From contig NZ_JNWK01000001.1 of NCBI RefSeq assembly GCF_000716445.1, positions 248,001-312,000 on the forward strand: DNA of 64,000 nt, written 5' to 3'. A program made the position numbers and the translations under genes. Source of the DNA: Streptomyces wedmorensis. GTDB lineage: Bacteria; Actinomycetota; Actinomycetes; Streptomycetales; Streptomycetaceae. Shown in pieces: positions 1 through 8,637 of this stretch (position 1 is its first letter; the number at the start of each line of letters is the position of its first letter). The notes under the pieces are model-generated. The model searched no databases. It worked only from the letters and a program-made list of their open reading frames with translations, and had not been told where the DNA came from.

Positions 1-1
1 C

Positions 2-973
2 GTCGTCGACGACCGGCGGGCCCGCGCCTCCGTCCGCTTCGACGGGCTCGGCGTCCTGCTCGGTACCGGAGCTCTCGCTGCCCTCGGCTTCGGCCTCGTG
101 ACGGCCGATACGTCGTTCGGCTCGGGCGGTTCGCGGCAGGGCGGCTGGGCGCAGCCGCTGACCCTGGTCCTGCTCGCGGCGGGCGTCGCCCTGCTCGTGG
201 TCTTCGTGTGGCGGCAGACCCGGACGGGCGATCCGCTGGCACCGCCGCACGTGTTCCAGGACCGCGGGCGCCTCGGCGCCCTCCTCGCCCTGCTCCTCGC
301 GAGCACGGGAACGTCCGGCCTGGTCCTGATCCTGTGGCGCTACCTGAGCGGCGCCCACGACGCCCCGCCGGCCCGGATCGGCCTGGTGCTGCTGCCCATG
401 GCGGCCGCCCTCCTGATCGTCTCGACCCAGGCCTCCGCCCGCCTCCAGCACCGGGTCGCGCCCGGCCTTCTGATCGCGCCGGGCCTCGTGCTCGCGGCGG
501 TCGGCACGGCCCTGCTGACCCGTCTGGAGGCGGACAGCTCGTACAGCGGCCTGGTCCTGCCCACCCTCCTCCTCGTCGGGACCGGCCTCGGTCTCGCGCT
601 CTCGCCGCTCATCGCCACCGCGGCCGGCACGGCGTTCGCCCGCAACCCCGGCGGAACCGCCGCGGTCGTCCTCACCGCTCAGAACCTCGGCGGGATGCTC
701 GCGACGCCGCTGGTCGGCGCCGTCCTCGCCGCGGTGATCTCGGGCCGGGCGCGTGACGTGACGGGCATCCCGGAGGGCATGCGGGAGGCCCTCGAGGGCG
801 GCATCCTGCTCGACCGGCGCGACCTCCCCGAAACGGTGGGCGACGTCGTCGCCGAGGGCCAGGCGGCGGTCCTCGCCGGCTACTCCGTCACCCTGTGGTG
901 CGCGGCCGGTCTGATGCTGCTGGCGGGCCTGCTCGGCGGCCTTCTCGTCAGGTCGAGGACTCCCGAGCTCTGA
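2..973 (+). CDS. MFS transporter, DHA2-type, 3' part (5' end outside window)
   Basis: The frame is open from base 2 and stops at 971-973, giving 323 residues with no start inside the window. The protein is almost wholly hydrophobic, with about eight membrane segments. It fits the C-terminal half of the 14-TM drug:H+ antiporter family (EmrB/QacA-like). The entry motif of family members (FDGLGVLLGTGAL) is visible near its start, and family members typically end with a long periplasmic loop and a final helix as here. The likely role is proton-driven export of a small molecule across the cytoplasmic membrane; the substrate cannot be told. Family is clear, specificity unknown. Confidence 0.85.
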   Translation, partial: VVDDRRARASVRFDGLGVLLGTGALAALGFGLVTADTSFGSGGSRQGGWAQPLTLVLLAAGVALLVVFVWRQTRTGDPLAPPHVFQDRGRLGALLALLLASTGTSGLVLILWRYLSGAHDAPPARIGLVLLPMAAALLIVSTQASARLQHRVAPGLLIAPGLVLAAVGTALLTRLEADSSYSGLVLPTLLLVGTGLGLALSPLIATAAGTAFARNPGGTAAVVLTAQNLGGMLATPLVGAVLAAVISGRARDVTGIPEGMREALEGGILLDRRDLPETVGDVVAEGQAAVLAGYSVTLWCAAGLMLLAGLLGGLLVRSRTPEL

Positions 974-1064
974 GGGCGATGCGGCGGGTCATCGGGCGGC
1001 GGATGCCGGGGGAGTCCCCGGTGTCCGCCGCTTCTGCGTTCAAGTCCCCTGTGTGCAACGGCTG

Positions 1065-1093
1065 TTGACGAAAGGTCTGGACCAACCTACGGT
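1065..1093 (+). promoter_or_regulatory. Chitinase promoter with DasR (dre)-like operator
   Basis: A HrdB-type promoter is visible: -35 TTGACG (1065-1070), 17-bp spacer, -10 TACGGT (1088-1093). The spacer carries AAAGGTCTGGACCAAC (1071-1086). This matches the DasR-responsive element, whose core is GGTCTAGACC, with one core mismatch. Streptomyces chitinase genes are known to have such sites inside the promoter, so the gene below is probably repressed by DasR and induced by chito-oligomer-derived amino sugars. Confidence 0.7.
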
Positions 1094-1146
1094 CTGCTGG
1101 AACGCGCGCGACGCCCAGGAAGACCCCCACGTCCTCAGGAGCACGC

Positions 1147-2220
1147 ATGCCAGGCCATCGGATCACCCGCGCACTCGGAGCGGGGCTCACCACCCTGCTC
1201 GCCGCCACCGCCCTCGTCGCCACCGCACTCGCCCCGGCCCCCGCCGCCGCGGCCCCGGCGGCGGACACCTGCGCCCTCAAGCCCAAGCCCGCCGGAAAGG
1301 TGCTCCAGGGGTACTGGGAGAACTGGGACGGCGCCGCCAACGGCGTCCATCCCCCCTTCGGCTGGGCCCCCATCGACGACCCGCGCTTCGCCGCCCACGG
1401 ATACAACGTCGTCAACGCGGCCTTCCCCGTGATCCGATCGGACGGCACGGTGCTGTGGCAGGACGGCATGGACAACACCGTCCGCGTCCCCACCCCGGCC
1501 GAGATGTGCCGCGCGAAGGCCGCCGGAGCCACCCTCCTGCTCTCGATCGGCGGCGCCACCGCCGGAATCGACCTCGGTTCGAGCGCCGTCGCCGACCGGT
1601 TCGTCGACACCGTCGTACCGATCCTCAAGACCTACAACTTCGACGGCATCGACATCGACATCGAGACCGGCCTCGTCGGCAGCGGTTCCATCGGCACCCT
1701 CTCCACGTCGCAGGGCAACCTCGTGCGCATCATCGACGGGGTCCTCGCCCGCATGCCCGCCGGATTCGGACTGACGATGGCACCCGAGACCGCGTACGTC
1801 ACCGGCGGCAGCGTCGCCTACGGTTCCATCTGGGGCGCGTACCTCCCCATCGTCAAGAAGTACGCGGACAACGGCCGTCTGTGGTGGCTCAACATGCAGT
1901 ACTACAACGGCAGCATGTACGGGTGTTCCGGCGACTCCTACTCCGCCGGCACCGTCGCCGGATTCGTCGCCCAGACCGACTGCCTCGACCGCGGACTCGT
2001 CATCCAGGGCACCACCATCCGCGTCCCCTACGACAAGCAGGTCCCCGGCCTCCCCGCGCAACCCGGCGCCGGCGGCGGCTACATGAGCCCGACCGCCGTC
2101 GCCCAGGCCTGGAACCACTACGGCGGCGCCCTCAAAGGCCTCATGACCTGGTCCGCGAACTGGGACGGATCCAAGAACTGGACCTTCGGCGACAACGTCA
2201 AGGCCCTCCAGAGGCGTTAG
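1147..2220 (+). CDS. Secreted chitinase, glycoside hydrolase family 18
   Basis: The 357-residue protein has a Sec signal peptide (about residues 1-36, ending in AAAAPA). It carries the GH18 (beta/alpha)8-barrel motifs: the SIGG strand near 133-136 and the catalytic DGIDIDIE at 166-173, with Glu173 as proton donor. MQYYNG near 250 is the usual substrate-contact motif. It should hydrolyse beta-1,4 GlcNAc linkages of chitin outside the cell. It has no separate chitin-binding or fibronectin domain, so it is a single-module enzyme. The start is fixed by AGGAG at 1137-1141. A DasR-like operator sits in its promoter and a strong hairpin follows the stop, so it is a monocistronic unit. Confidence 0.93.
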   Translation: MPGHRITRALGAGLTTLLAATALVATALAPAPAAAAPAADTCALKPKPAGKVLQGYWENWDGAANGVHPPFGWAPIDDPRFAAHGYNVVNAAFPVIRSDGTVLWQDGMDNTVRVPTPAEMCRAKAAGATLLLSIGGATAGIDLGSSAVADRFVDTVVPILKTYNFDGIDIDIETGLVGSGSIGTLSTSQGNLVRIIDGVLARMPAGFGLTMAPETAYVTGGSVAYGSIWGAYLPIVKKYADNGRLWWLNMQYYNGSMYGCSGDSYSAGTVAGFVAQTDCLDRGLVIQGTTIRVPYDKQVPGLPAQPGAGGGYMSPTAVAQAWNHYGGALKGLMTWSANWDGSKNWTFGDNVKALQRR

Positions 2221-2261
2221 CCGCGCCACCGGCCCGCCGCCCCACCCCGGTCCCCCTGCGA

Positions 2262-2283
2262 CGCCCCCGCCACGGCGGGGGCG
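2262..2283 (+). terminator. Hairpin terminator after chitinase gene
   Basis: A 10-bp perfect stem CGCCCCCGCC / GGCGGGGGCG (2262-2271 and 2274-2283) with a 2-base gap begins about 40 bases after the chitinase stop. There is no U tract, as is common in Streptomyces. Confidence 0.7.
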
Positions 2284-2342
2284 TTCCGCGTCCGTGCGAG
2301 TACCTCTGGTGCCCCGCGGCGGGGTTGTGCTTTGCTGACCCC

Positions 2343-2411
2343 ATGACCCTGCTCGTGACGCGCCGCCACGTGGACTACGCGCGCGTCACGACCACGTCCT
2401 GTCCGGGCTGA
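2343..2411 (+). CDS. Putative cysteine-type leader peptide (22 aa)
   Basis: ATG at 2343 opens a 22-residue frame reading MTLLVTRRHVDYARVTTTSC followed by PG and a stop. The RRHVDxxRV...C pattern matches the short leader peptides annotated in actinomycetes ahead of sulfur and cysteine genes, where ribosome stalling at the terminal Cys codon is thought to set downstream expression. No ribosome-binding site is seen, but TTTGCT at 2331-2336 lies six bases before the ATG, as expected for a leaderless mRNA. It lies 166 bp ahead of the DUF1684 gene, which may be its target. Confidence 0.5.
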   Translation: MTLLVTRRHVDYARVTTTSCPG

Positions 2412-2577
2412 CACCGAGGCCCTCCCCACCGGCGTCCCACCGCCACCGCAGGGCCTCCGCGCACCCCCTCGCGCCCCTGAGCGCCCCCGCGCGGCCCACC
2501 ATGCCGTCCTTTCCCCTGCCCCGGTCTTCCGTGGCGTGGGCCGCGCCCCATGCCGTCACCACCTCGCAGGAGGACCC

Positions 2578-3396
2578 ATGAGCACCCCGACCACGCCCGC
2601 CACCGCCGGCTTCGCCGAGGAGTGGGAGGAATGGCACCGCGGCAAGGACGCCCGGCTCGCCGCCGAACACGGCTTCCTCGCCATCACCGGCCTGCACTGG
2701 CTCGCCGCCGAGCCACGGAGTTTCCCCGGCGTGCCCGGAGCCTGGTCGACCGGACCCGACGGCGTCACCGTCACCCTCGACGAGGGGACGGAACTCGTCG
2801 TCGGCGGCACCGCGGTCCGGGGACGGCACACCTTCGGCGTGATCCCCGAGCGCGGCGGGGTCGACGCCGTGTGGGGCGACATCGTGATCGAGGTCGCCAA
2901 GCGCGGCGGCCACGACGTGGTGCGGCCGAGGGACCCCGGCCATCCGCTGCGTGTCGCGTTCGAAGGCACCCCCGCCTACGCGCCCGATCCCCGCTGGGTG
3001 GTCACCGGCCGCTACCTCCCGTTCCCCGAACCGCGCCCCACCACCGTCGGCGCCTCCGTCGAGGGCCTGAAGCACGTCTACGACGCCCCGGGCCGCATCG
3101 CCTTCCGCCTCGACGGCCGCGAGCTGAGCCTGACCGCCTTCAACGGCCACACCCCCGGCAGCCTCACGGTGCTCTTCACCGACGCGACCTCGGGGGTCAC
3201 CACGTACGCGGCCAACCGCGACCTCCGCGTCGACGCCCCCGGCCCCGACGGCACGGTCGTCCTGGACTTCAACCGCGCCACCAACCTCCCCTGCGCCTAC
3301 ACCGACTTCGCCACCTGCCCCCTGCCCCCGGCCGAGAACCGGCTCCCCGTCGCCGTCGAGGCGGGCGAGAAGATCCCCCACGAGCGGGGGGCCTGA
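2578..3396 (+). CDS. DUF1684 domain protein
   Basis: This 272-residue cytosolic protein starts at ATG 2578, set by a perfect AGGAGG (2568-2573) four bases upstream. It carries the whole DUF1684 signature: an N-terminal helical part with W-x-x-W-H-R-G (residues 16-22), beta-rich middle, and the conserved end with N-L-P-C-A-Y-T, ATCPLPP and NRLPVAVEAGEK. The family is common in Streptomyces but has no assigned reaction; the fold is all-beta and no catalytic residue can be named from sequence. The upstream leader peptide hints at expression linked to cysteine or sulfur supply. Family assignment is firm, function unknown. Confidence 0.85.
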   Translation: MSTPTTPATAGFAEEWEEWHRGKDARLAAEHGFLAITGLHWLAAEPRSFPGVPGAWSTGPDGVTVTLDEGTELVVGGTAVRGRHTFGVIPERGGVDAVWGDIVIEVAKRGGHDVVRPRDPGHPLRVAFEGTPAYAPDPRWVVTGRYLPFPEPRPTTVGASVEGLKHVYDAPGRIAFRLDGRELSLTAFNGHTPGSLTVLFTDATSGVTTYAANRDLRVDAPGPDGTVVLDFNRATNLPCAYTDFATCPLPPAENRLPVAVEAGEKIPHERGA

Positions 3397-3441
3397 CCCC
3401 ACGCAGGGGTGTCCTGTCGATCAGGCCGGCTGCGAAGCCGG

Positions 3442-5304
3442 TCAGGAGTGGAGGTTCTGCTCCGCCCAGACGACCTTGCCGGTGACGGTGCGGCAGGAAC
3501 CCCACCGCCGGCACAGCATGTTGATGAGCTGGAGGCCCCGACCGCCCTCGTCGCTGAGGTCGGCGTGCTGGATCTGGGGCAGGTCGGGGCCCGTGTCGGA
3601 GACCTCGACGACGAGGCGTTCGCCGCGGAGGAGACGGAGTTCGCCGGGACCGTTGCCGTAGCGCAGGGCGTTGCCGACGAGTTCGGAGACGACGAGTTCG
3701 CAGACGTCGGCGAGCTCCGTCAGCTCCCACGCGGCGAGCTGCTCGGTGACCAGCCCCCTGGCCACCGACGCGGCGCGCCCCTCCTGCGGCAGCCGCCACA
3801 CACGGAGGTCGACCGCGGCGCCGCCGGGGACTTCCGACGCCCCCGGCGTCCCTGGCGTGGCGGGCGCGGCGGTCGCGGTCGTCGCCGCGGTGGTCGTCGC
3901 CGTGAGGAGCACCGCCTCGTCGAAACGGGAGTCGCCGGCCGGCGCGCGTTCCACCAGGGCGCCACCGGCGAGCCCCCCGGGTCCCAGGTCGCGCGCCGCC
4001 GACCGCAGCAGCTCCAGCTGGCGGTCCAGGTCGGCGTGCCGGGACTTGATGAGGCCGTCCGTGTACATGACCAGGTCGCCGCCCTCGGGGACCGTCAGCC
4101 GGACCGGGTCGTACGGGATCACCCCCGCGCCCAGCGGCGCGCCGACCGGCAGGTCCACGAAGTCGGCGGCGCCCTGCCCGTCGAGCAGGAGCGGAGGCAG
4201 ATGCCCGGCGCTGGCCAGCGTGTACGTGGAATCGGCCGGATCGTAGACCGCGCAGAGACAGGTGGCGACCTGCTCGTCCTCCAGGTCACGGGTGGCGAGG
4301 TCGAGCCGGGCCAGGACGCGCTCCGGCGCCATGTCCAGGGTCATGAGGGTGCGCGCGACCGCACGCAGCCGTCCCATGGTCGCGGCGGCGGGCAGGCCGT
4401 GCCCCATGACGTCGCCCACCATCAGAGCCGTACGGCCGCTGGGCAGCGCCATGACGTCGTACCAGTCGCCGCCCACCTCGTGGTGACCCGTGGACGGCGC
4501 GTACTCGGCCTGCACCCGCAGCCCGGGCGTGACCGGCGTCGCGCGGGGCAGCAGACTGCGCTGCAACGACACGACGTGCTCGCGCTCACGCCCGTACAGC
4601 CGGGCGTTGTCGATGAAGACGGCGGCCTGGGAGGCCAGCTGCTCGGCGAGCGCGAGGTCCGTGGCCGAGAACGGCGGCGACCCCGAGCCCCGCACGAAGT
4701 CGGCGCTCCCGAGCAGCAGCCCGCGGGCGATCAGGGGCACCGCGAGATAGGTGTGCACGCCGGCGGCGCGCATCTTCGCCGCGGCGCTCTCCGTCGGCGC
4801 CACCTTGATGAAGTCGTCGTTCCGCATGCGGCTCAGCAGCACCGGCTTGCCCTGGCGCAGACAGTACTGGTGCAGCAGCGTCTCGTGCTGCTCCTCGGCG
4901 CGCACGAACGTCTCGCCCACCGGGGTCGGCTCCAGCGAGGACAGTTCCTCGACCGCGCACAGTGCGGCCGCGCGCATCAGGGGGACCCCGGTGCCCGTCC
5001 ACCGCGAGCCCTCCTCGCCGCGCAGGACGCTCTCCAGGATGTCGACGGCCGCCCCGTCGGCGAAGCCCGGCACGGTGAACTCGGCCAGCTCCCGGGCGGT
5101 GCGCTCCAGGTCCAGCGTCGTCCCGATCCGCGACCCGGCGGAGTTCAGCCACGCGAGCCGCCCCCGCGTGGACAGCCGGTCGAGCGGTACGCCCCCGCCG
5201 CTCCGTGTGGACCGCCCGCGGGCACCTCCCGACCGGCGCACCGCCGAGCCCCGCCCACCCGAGGTCCGGCTGATCACGCGCCGCCTCCGGTTGCCGCCGT
5301 TCAC
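3442..5304 (-). CDS. GAF-SpoIIE/PP2C phosphatase-anti-sigma kinase fusion
   Basis: The 620-residue protein has a sensory GAF domain (about 60-235). A SpoIIE/PP2C phosphatase domain (about 262-465) follows, with metal-ligand aspartates in VGGDWYD (D280) and GDVMGHG (D298). A C-terminal RsbW-like ATPase (about 510-615) has SELVGNALRYG and the G-box region SDEGGRGLQLI. Such fusions are known to phosphorylate or dephosphorylate anti-anti-sigma factors in stress-sigma switches. The GTG start at 5304 is favoured by GGAGG (5313-5317 on this strand), although the frame stays open to 5511. Its substrate could be a STAS protein such as the one at 50582, but that is inference. Confidence 0.88.
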   Translation of the reverse strand: MNGGNRRRRVISRTSGGRGSAVRRSGGARGRSTRSGGGVPLDRLSTRGRLAWLNSAGSRIGTTLDLERTARELAEFTVPGFADGAAVDILESVLRGEEGSRWTGTGVPLMRAAALCAVEELSSLEPTPVGETFVRAEEQHETLLHQYCLRQGKPVLLSRMRNDDFIKVAPTESAAAKMRAAGVHTYLAVPLIARGLLLGSADFVRGSGSPPFSATDLALAEQLASQAAVFIDNARLYGREREHVVSLQRSLLPRATPVTPGLRVQAEYAPSTGHHEVGGDWYDVMALPSGRTALMVGDVMGHGLPAAATMGRLRAVARTLMTLDMAPERVLARLDLATRDLEDEQVATCLCAVYDPADSTYTLASAGHLPPLLLDGQGAADFVDLPVGAPLGAGVIPYDPVRLTVPEGGDLVMYTDGLIKSRHADLDRQLELLRSAARDLGPGGLAGGALVERAPAGDSRFDEAVLLTATTTAATTATAAPATPGTPGASEVPGGAAVDLRVWRLPQEGRAASVARGLVTEQLAAWELTELADVCELVVSELVGNALRYGNGPGELRLLRGERLVVEVSDTGPDLPQIQHADLSDEGGRGLQLINMLCRRWGSCRTVTGKVVWAEQNLHS

Positions 5305-5542
5305 TCTTTCGGCCTCCACACAGGAACTCGAACGCTCTCGCTGCACAGCATGCACCGGAAGCCGCCGGTATGCACCAGCCATGCGGAAGACGGACCTGCA
5401 TATACCCGCACGATCACACGGGAGGACCGCTCCCGTACGCCCAGTGAGGGACACGCCCCCGTGGAACCACGTACCTCGCCCCGGCCGCCCCCGCGGTGTC
5501 GGGGTCGTCACCCTCCGTGAGGGTGTCGACGGAGGCGAAGCG

Positions 5543-6985
5543 TCAGGGCGTGACGATCGGGAAGTCCGTGTCGGGGGAGTCGAGGACGGAGAGCAGCCGC
5601 GTGAGCAGGCCGGGGTCGCCGGTCATGGTGATGCCGGCGGTGCCCTTCCCGGCGAGGAGGGAGACGAGCTGGGGCTTGGTCATCGTCATGGTCAGGCCGG
5701 CGTCGGGGGCGGGCCGGGTGTCCCTGGTTCAGGTGAGCAGGCCGTTGGCTAGCCGCGGTTGGCCCAGACGCCTTCGAGCCGGGGCGGAAGCCGGAAGGTC
5801 TCCGCTATCTCGGTGCCGGTCATGCCCCGGTTGATCAGTCGGACGGTCTGGTCGTGCAGGTAGCCGTACAGGTCCCGCTGGCGCGTGAGGAGGGCGACGA
5901 TGGCGTCGTTGCCCCAGGTGGGCCAGTGGTGGGAGGCGAAGGCGACGTCGGCGGCGCCTTCGTAGAGGCCGATCGACTCCGTGAGGTAGCCGGCCCAGGC
6001 GTGGGCGTCCCGTACCTGGGCGCCGCGCAGGGTGAGGATGTTGTGCATGGTGTGCGTCGCGTTCTCCGCCATGCACACCGCGCGCAGGTCGGGAAGAGGA
6101 AGTTCATCTCCTCCTGGCACTCGGTGCCCGGGGTCATCTGGAACCGGATGCGCACCCCGTCCAGGGTGACCTCCTCTCCCGTGGTGCCGATGAGCTGCGT
6201 GGGGCGATGAGTCCGACCGTGCCGAGCGAGACCGTGAGGCCGAGCCCGCAGCCGACCTGCGCGCCCGCGTTCTTGGGCAGCGTGGAGCCGTACATGTAGG
6301 CGGCGCGGCGGGCCATCGCGGTGCCGACGTACACGTTCTCGCTGACCGCGTGCTCCATGAAGCCCTTCGGGGCGAGCACGGGTACGTCCCCGGCGCCGTT
6401 CGGCAGCACGCCGCGGCAGCCGCCGAAGTGGTCGACGTGCGGGTGGGTGTAGATCATGGCCCGGACCGGTCGGTCCCCGCGGTGGTCGCGGTAGAGCCGC
6501 AGGGCCGCCGCGGCCGTCTCGGCGGAGATCAGCGGATCGATGACGATGACGCCGGTGTCGCCCTCGACGATCGTCATGTTGGACAGGTCAAGTCCCCTGA
6601 CCTGGTAGATCCGGTCGGTGACCCGGTAGAGCCCCTGGCGGGACAGGAGGCGGGCCTGCCGCCACAGGCTCGGGTCGACGGTGCCGGGCGCGTCCGCGTC
6701 GTCCGCCGCCCCGGCGAGGAACCGGTAGGCGGCGGGATCCCAGACGGTCTTCCCGGCGGCGCCGGTGATCGGTCCGCCGGTGAACGCCGCGACGAACCCG
6801 CGGTCGGCGTCGGCGAAGTCGGCGTCGTCGTCGTACGGCAGCCCCTCGGTCTCCGTCGGCGTCGCCGGTACGCCGTGGGGGAGGTGCCCGGCGAGCGCCT
6901 CGGCGGTCTGCGGGTTCAGCGAGACGGCGGCCGCCGCGGCGCCCATCGCGGCCGCGGCGAAGCCACGCCGGTTCATCGGAGTCAT
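5543..6985 (-). pseudogene. Alkyl/aryl-sulfatase (SdsA/BDS1-like), frameshifted and internally deleted
   Basis: The start at 6985 leads with a Tat-like signal (NRRGFAAAAMG). Next come the sulfatase N-domain and the metallo-beta-lactamase motif THPHVDHFGG, which binds the dinuclear zinc centre that cleaves primary alkyl sulfates. The frame then slips near 6205 (continuing as TQLIGTTGEEVTLDGV) and again near 6092 (DLRAVCMAENATHTMHN). It stops after GVWANRG at about 5749. About 190 residues of dimerisation domain are missing, and only the end of the SCP2-like C-terminal domain remains (TMTKPQLVSLLAGKG to DFPIVTP, stop 5543). It is broken in at least three places, so it is non-functional unless the frameshifts are sequence errors. 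The adjacent TetR gene and operator are intact. Confidence 0.85.
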
Positions 6986-7017
6986 GACGGTGCGCACCCT
7001 TCTCGGTCGGGCGCCCA

Positions 7018-7040
7018 CTATTGCAGTCAGACTGCAATAG
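7018..7040. promoter_or_regulatory. Perfect 23-bp palindrome, TetR operator
   Basis: Arms CTATTGCAGTC (7018-7028) and GACTGCAATAG (7030-7040) are perfect inverted repeats around a single A. The site lies between the TetR gene stop (7044) and the sulfatase start (6985), where it would block transcription of the sulfatase. It differs from the TGACTGAA operators further right. Confidence 0.75.
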
Positions 7041-7043
7041 GAG

Positions 7044-7715
7044 TCAAGGGGTCGGCGCCTCCGGAAGGTCCGCGGCACGACCCGCGGCGACACCAAGGAG
7101 CGCCCGCAGCGTGCGGCCGATCGCCGCGCGGGCCGCCGCCTCGTCGAGCCCGCGCCGGGCCCTGAGGTGGTCCCAGGCCGCCCACGACGAGGCGGCCTCC
7201 AGCGCGTCGAGGAGCCCACCGGCGCGTCGGGCGCCCGGCTCCCCGGCAAGCTCCGGGGCGAACAGCTCCGCGAGACCGGCCCGCAGCCAGGCGTCCCCCT
7301 CGGCCATCACCCCGCGCAGCCCCGGCGAGTCCGCCTCCAGGCCGAGCCCGATCCTGCGGATCGGCGTCATCACCTCGTACATGCGGCCGCGCTGGGTCAG
7401 CAGCGCCCGCACCTTCCGTGCCGTCTCCCAGGCGGGAGGCACCGGCTCCGCGTGAGCCCGCCACCGCTCGGCCTGCCGCCTGGCGGCGGCCACGTACAGC
7501 GCCTCGCGGTCGGCGAAGTGCACGAAAACGGTGCGCTCGGACACCCCCGCACGCTCGGCGATCGCCTTCCGCGTGGGCTCCCGCCCGCTCTCGGAGATCA
7601 GCTCGAGGAGCGCGTCCACCAGCGCCGCGTACGTCCACTCCGGATCGCGCCGCCGCCGCCGCGCCCCCGCCCCAGCCTCCGCGGCGTCGCCGCCGCCGGT
7701 CTCTGTGTCGCCCAT
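7044..7715 (-). CDS. TetR-family repressor, probably of the sulfatase gene
   Basis: The protein has 223 residues. An N-terminal Arg-rich arm (ARRRRRDPEW) precedes a typical TetR helix-turn-helix (about 42-70: PTRKAIAERAGVSERTVFVH), followed by an all-helical ligand domain. The GVSERTVFVHF recognition helix and the length fit the family well. It is transcribed toward the sulfatase pseudogene, with the 23-bp palindrome in the 58-bp gap, so local control of an alkyl-sulfate or detergent response gene is the natural reading. The ligand is unknown. The regulator looks intact although its presumed target is not. Confidence 0.87.
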   Translation of the reverse strand: MGDTETGGGDAAEAGAGARRRRRDPEWTYAALVDALLELISESGREPTRKAIAERAGVSERTVFVHFADREALYVAAARRQAERWRAHAEPVPPAWETARKVRALLTQRGRMYEVMTPIRRIGLGLEADSPGLRGVMAEGDAWLRAGLAELFAPELAGEPGARRAGGLLDALEAASSWAAWDHLRARRGLDEAAARAAIGRTLRALLGVAAGRAADLPEAPTP

Positions 7716-7727
7716 CGGGTCATCGTG

Positions 7728-8616
7728 TCAGAGCCGGTGGAAACGCCGGGCGCGCGCCGTGAACGCCCGGCGTTCGTTCGTGAAGCCCGTGGCCACCACC
7801 GTGACGAGGCAGAAGGCGATGACGGTCTCGGCCCAGAGGAAGGCGACGTAGTCCAGCAGGGAGCCGATGGGCGGGGAGCCCGGGGCGGTGTTGCGGAAGG
7901 CCGCCAGGGCGAAGAGCGTGGCCGCCATCCAGCCCAGGGCGGGCCAGGTCAGGCCCATGCGCCGGGTGACGAGGAACCAGCTTCCGGTGAAGACCGCGAG
8001 GGCGAGGGCCCACATGGCGGCCATCATGAAGACGACGAGGACGAGCACGCTGTTGGAACGCGCCAGGTCGACGTCGAAGACCGCGGTCCCGCTCTCCTCC
8101 GCGGCGTCCACCCCGGCCGAGAAGAGGGCGTCGGCGTTGGTGAGCGTCATATGGACGGGGACCTTCTCGCCCCCTGGGTGGCGCTGAACTCGATGGCGGC
8201 GGCGTACGCGTCGAAGGGGTAGTCGGTGATCGAACCGCCCGTCAGCGTGACGGGCAGGTCCTTGGTCGCGATCCGGCTGTGCGCCTTGGAGGACAGGCCG
8301 CCCCGCGTCGAGGTCGACGTCTGGAGCGTCAGGTCCTCGGTGGGGGAGACGCCGCCGGCCTCGGCGAGCTCCCGCGCGGGGTGACGAGGACGCGCAGGAT
8401 CAGCTCCCGGCCGGCGGCGTCGACGCGCTGCACGGAGGCCTCGACGTCCACGCGGTCGGGTTCCGAACCGCCCGCGCTGTACACCTTGTCCAGTGCCTGG
8501 CGCTCGCCGAACTGGAGCCACGTGCCGAGCGCGATGGCGGCCACGACGAGGCAACCGGCCAGGACGGCCGGGAAGATCCGCCCCCGGTTCGGCTTCTGCC
8601 GTCGGGTGGAGGACAT
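7728..8616 (-). pseudogene. DUF4436 membrane protein, two frameshifts
   Basis: Three pieces in three frames line up end to end as one DUF4436 protein. ATG 8616 gives the N-terminal membrane anchor and the start of the extracytoplasmic domain, up to LRVLVTP. A slip near 8380 leads to ARELAEAGGVSPTEDLTLQT through DYPFDAYAAAIEF. A second slip in a G run near 8172 leads to MTLTNADALFSAG and the C-terminal membrane segments, including WPALGWMAATLFALAAFRNT, ending at 7728. Adding one base in each homopolymer restores a protein of about 290 residues, the family's size. DUF4436 function is unknown. It starts 21 bp after the deiminase stop, so it was probably co-transcribed with it. Confidence 0.82.
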
Positions 8617-8637
8617 GGAGGCTCCCGTGAATCGTGG

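Noticed and set aside
3409..5520. A 703-codon open frame on the plus strand
   Set aside because: It is antisense to the GAF-SpoIIE-ATPase gene, which has clear catalytic motifs; the plus frame has none.
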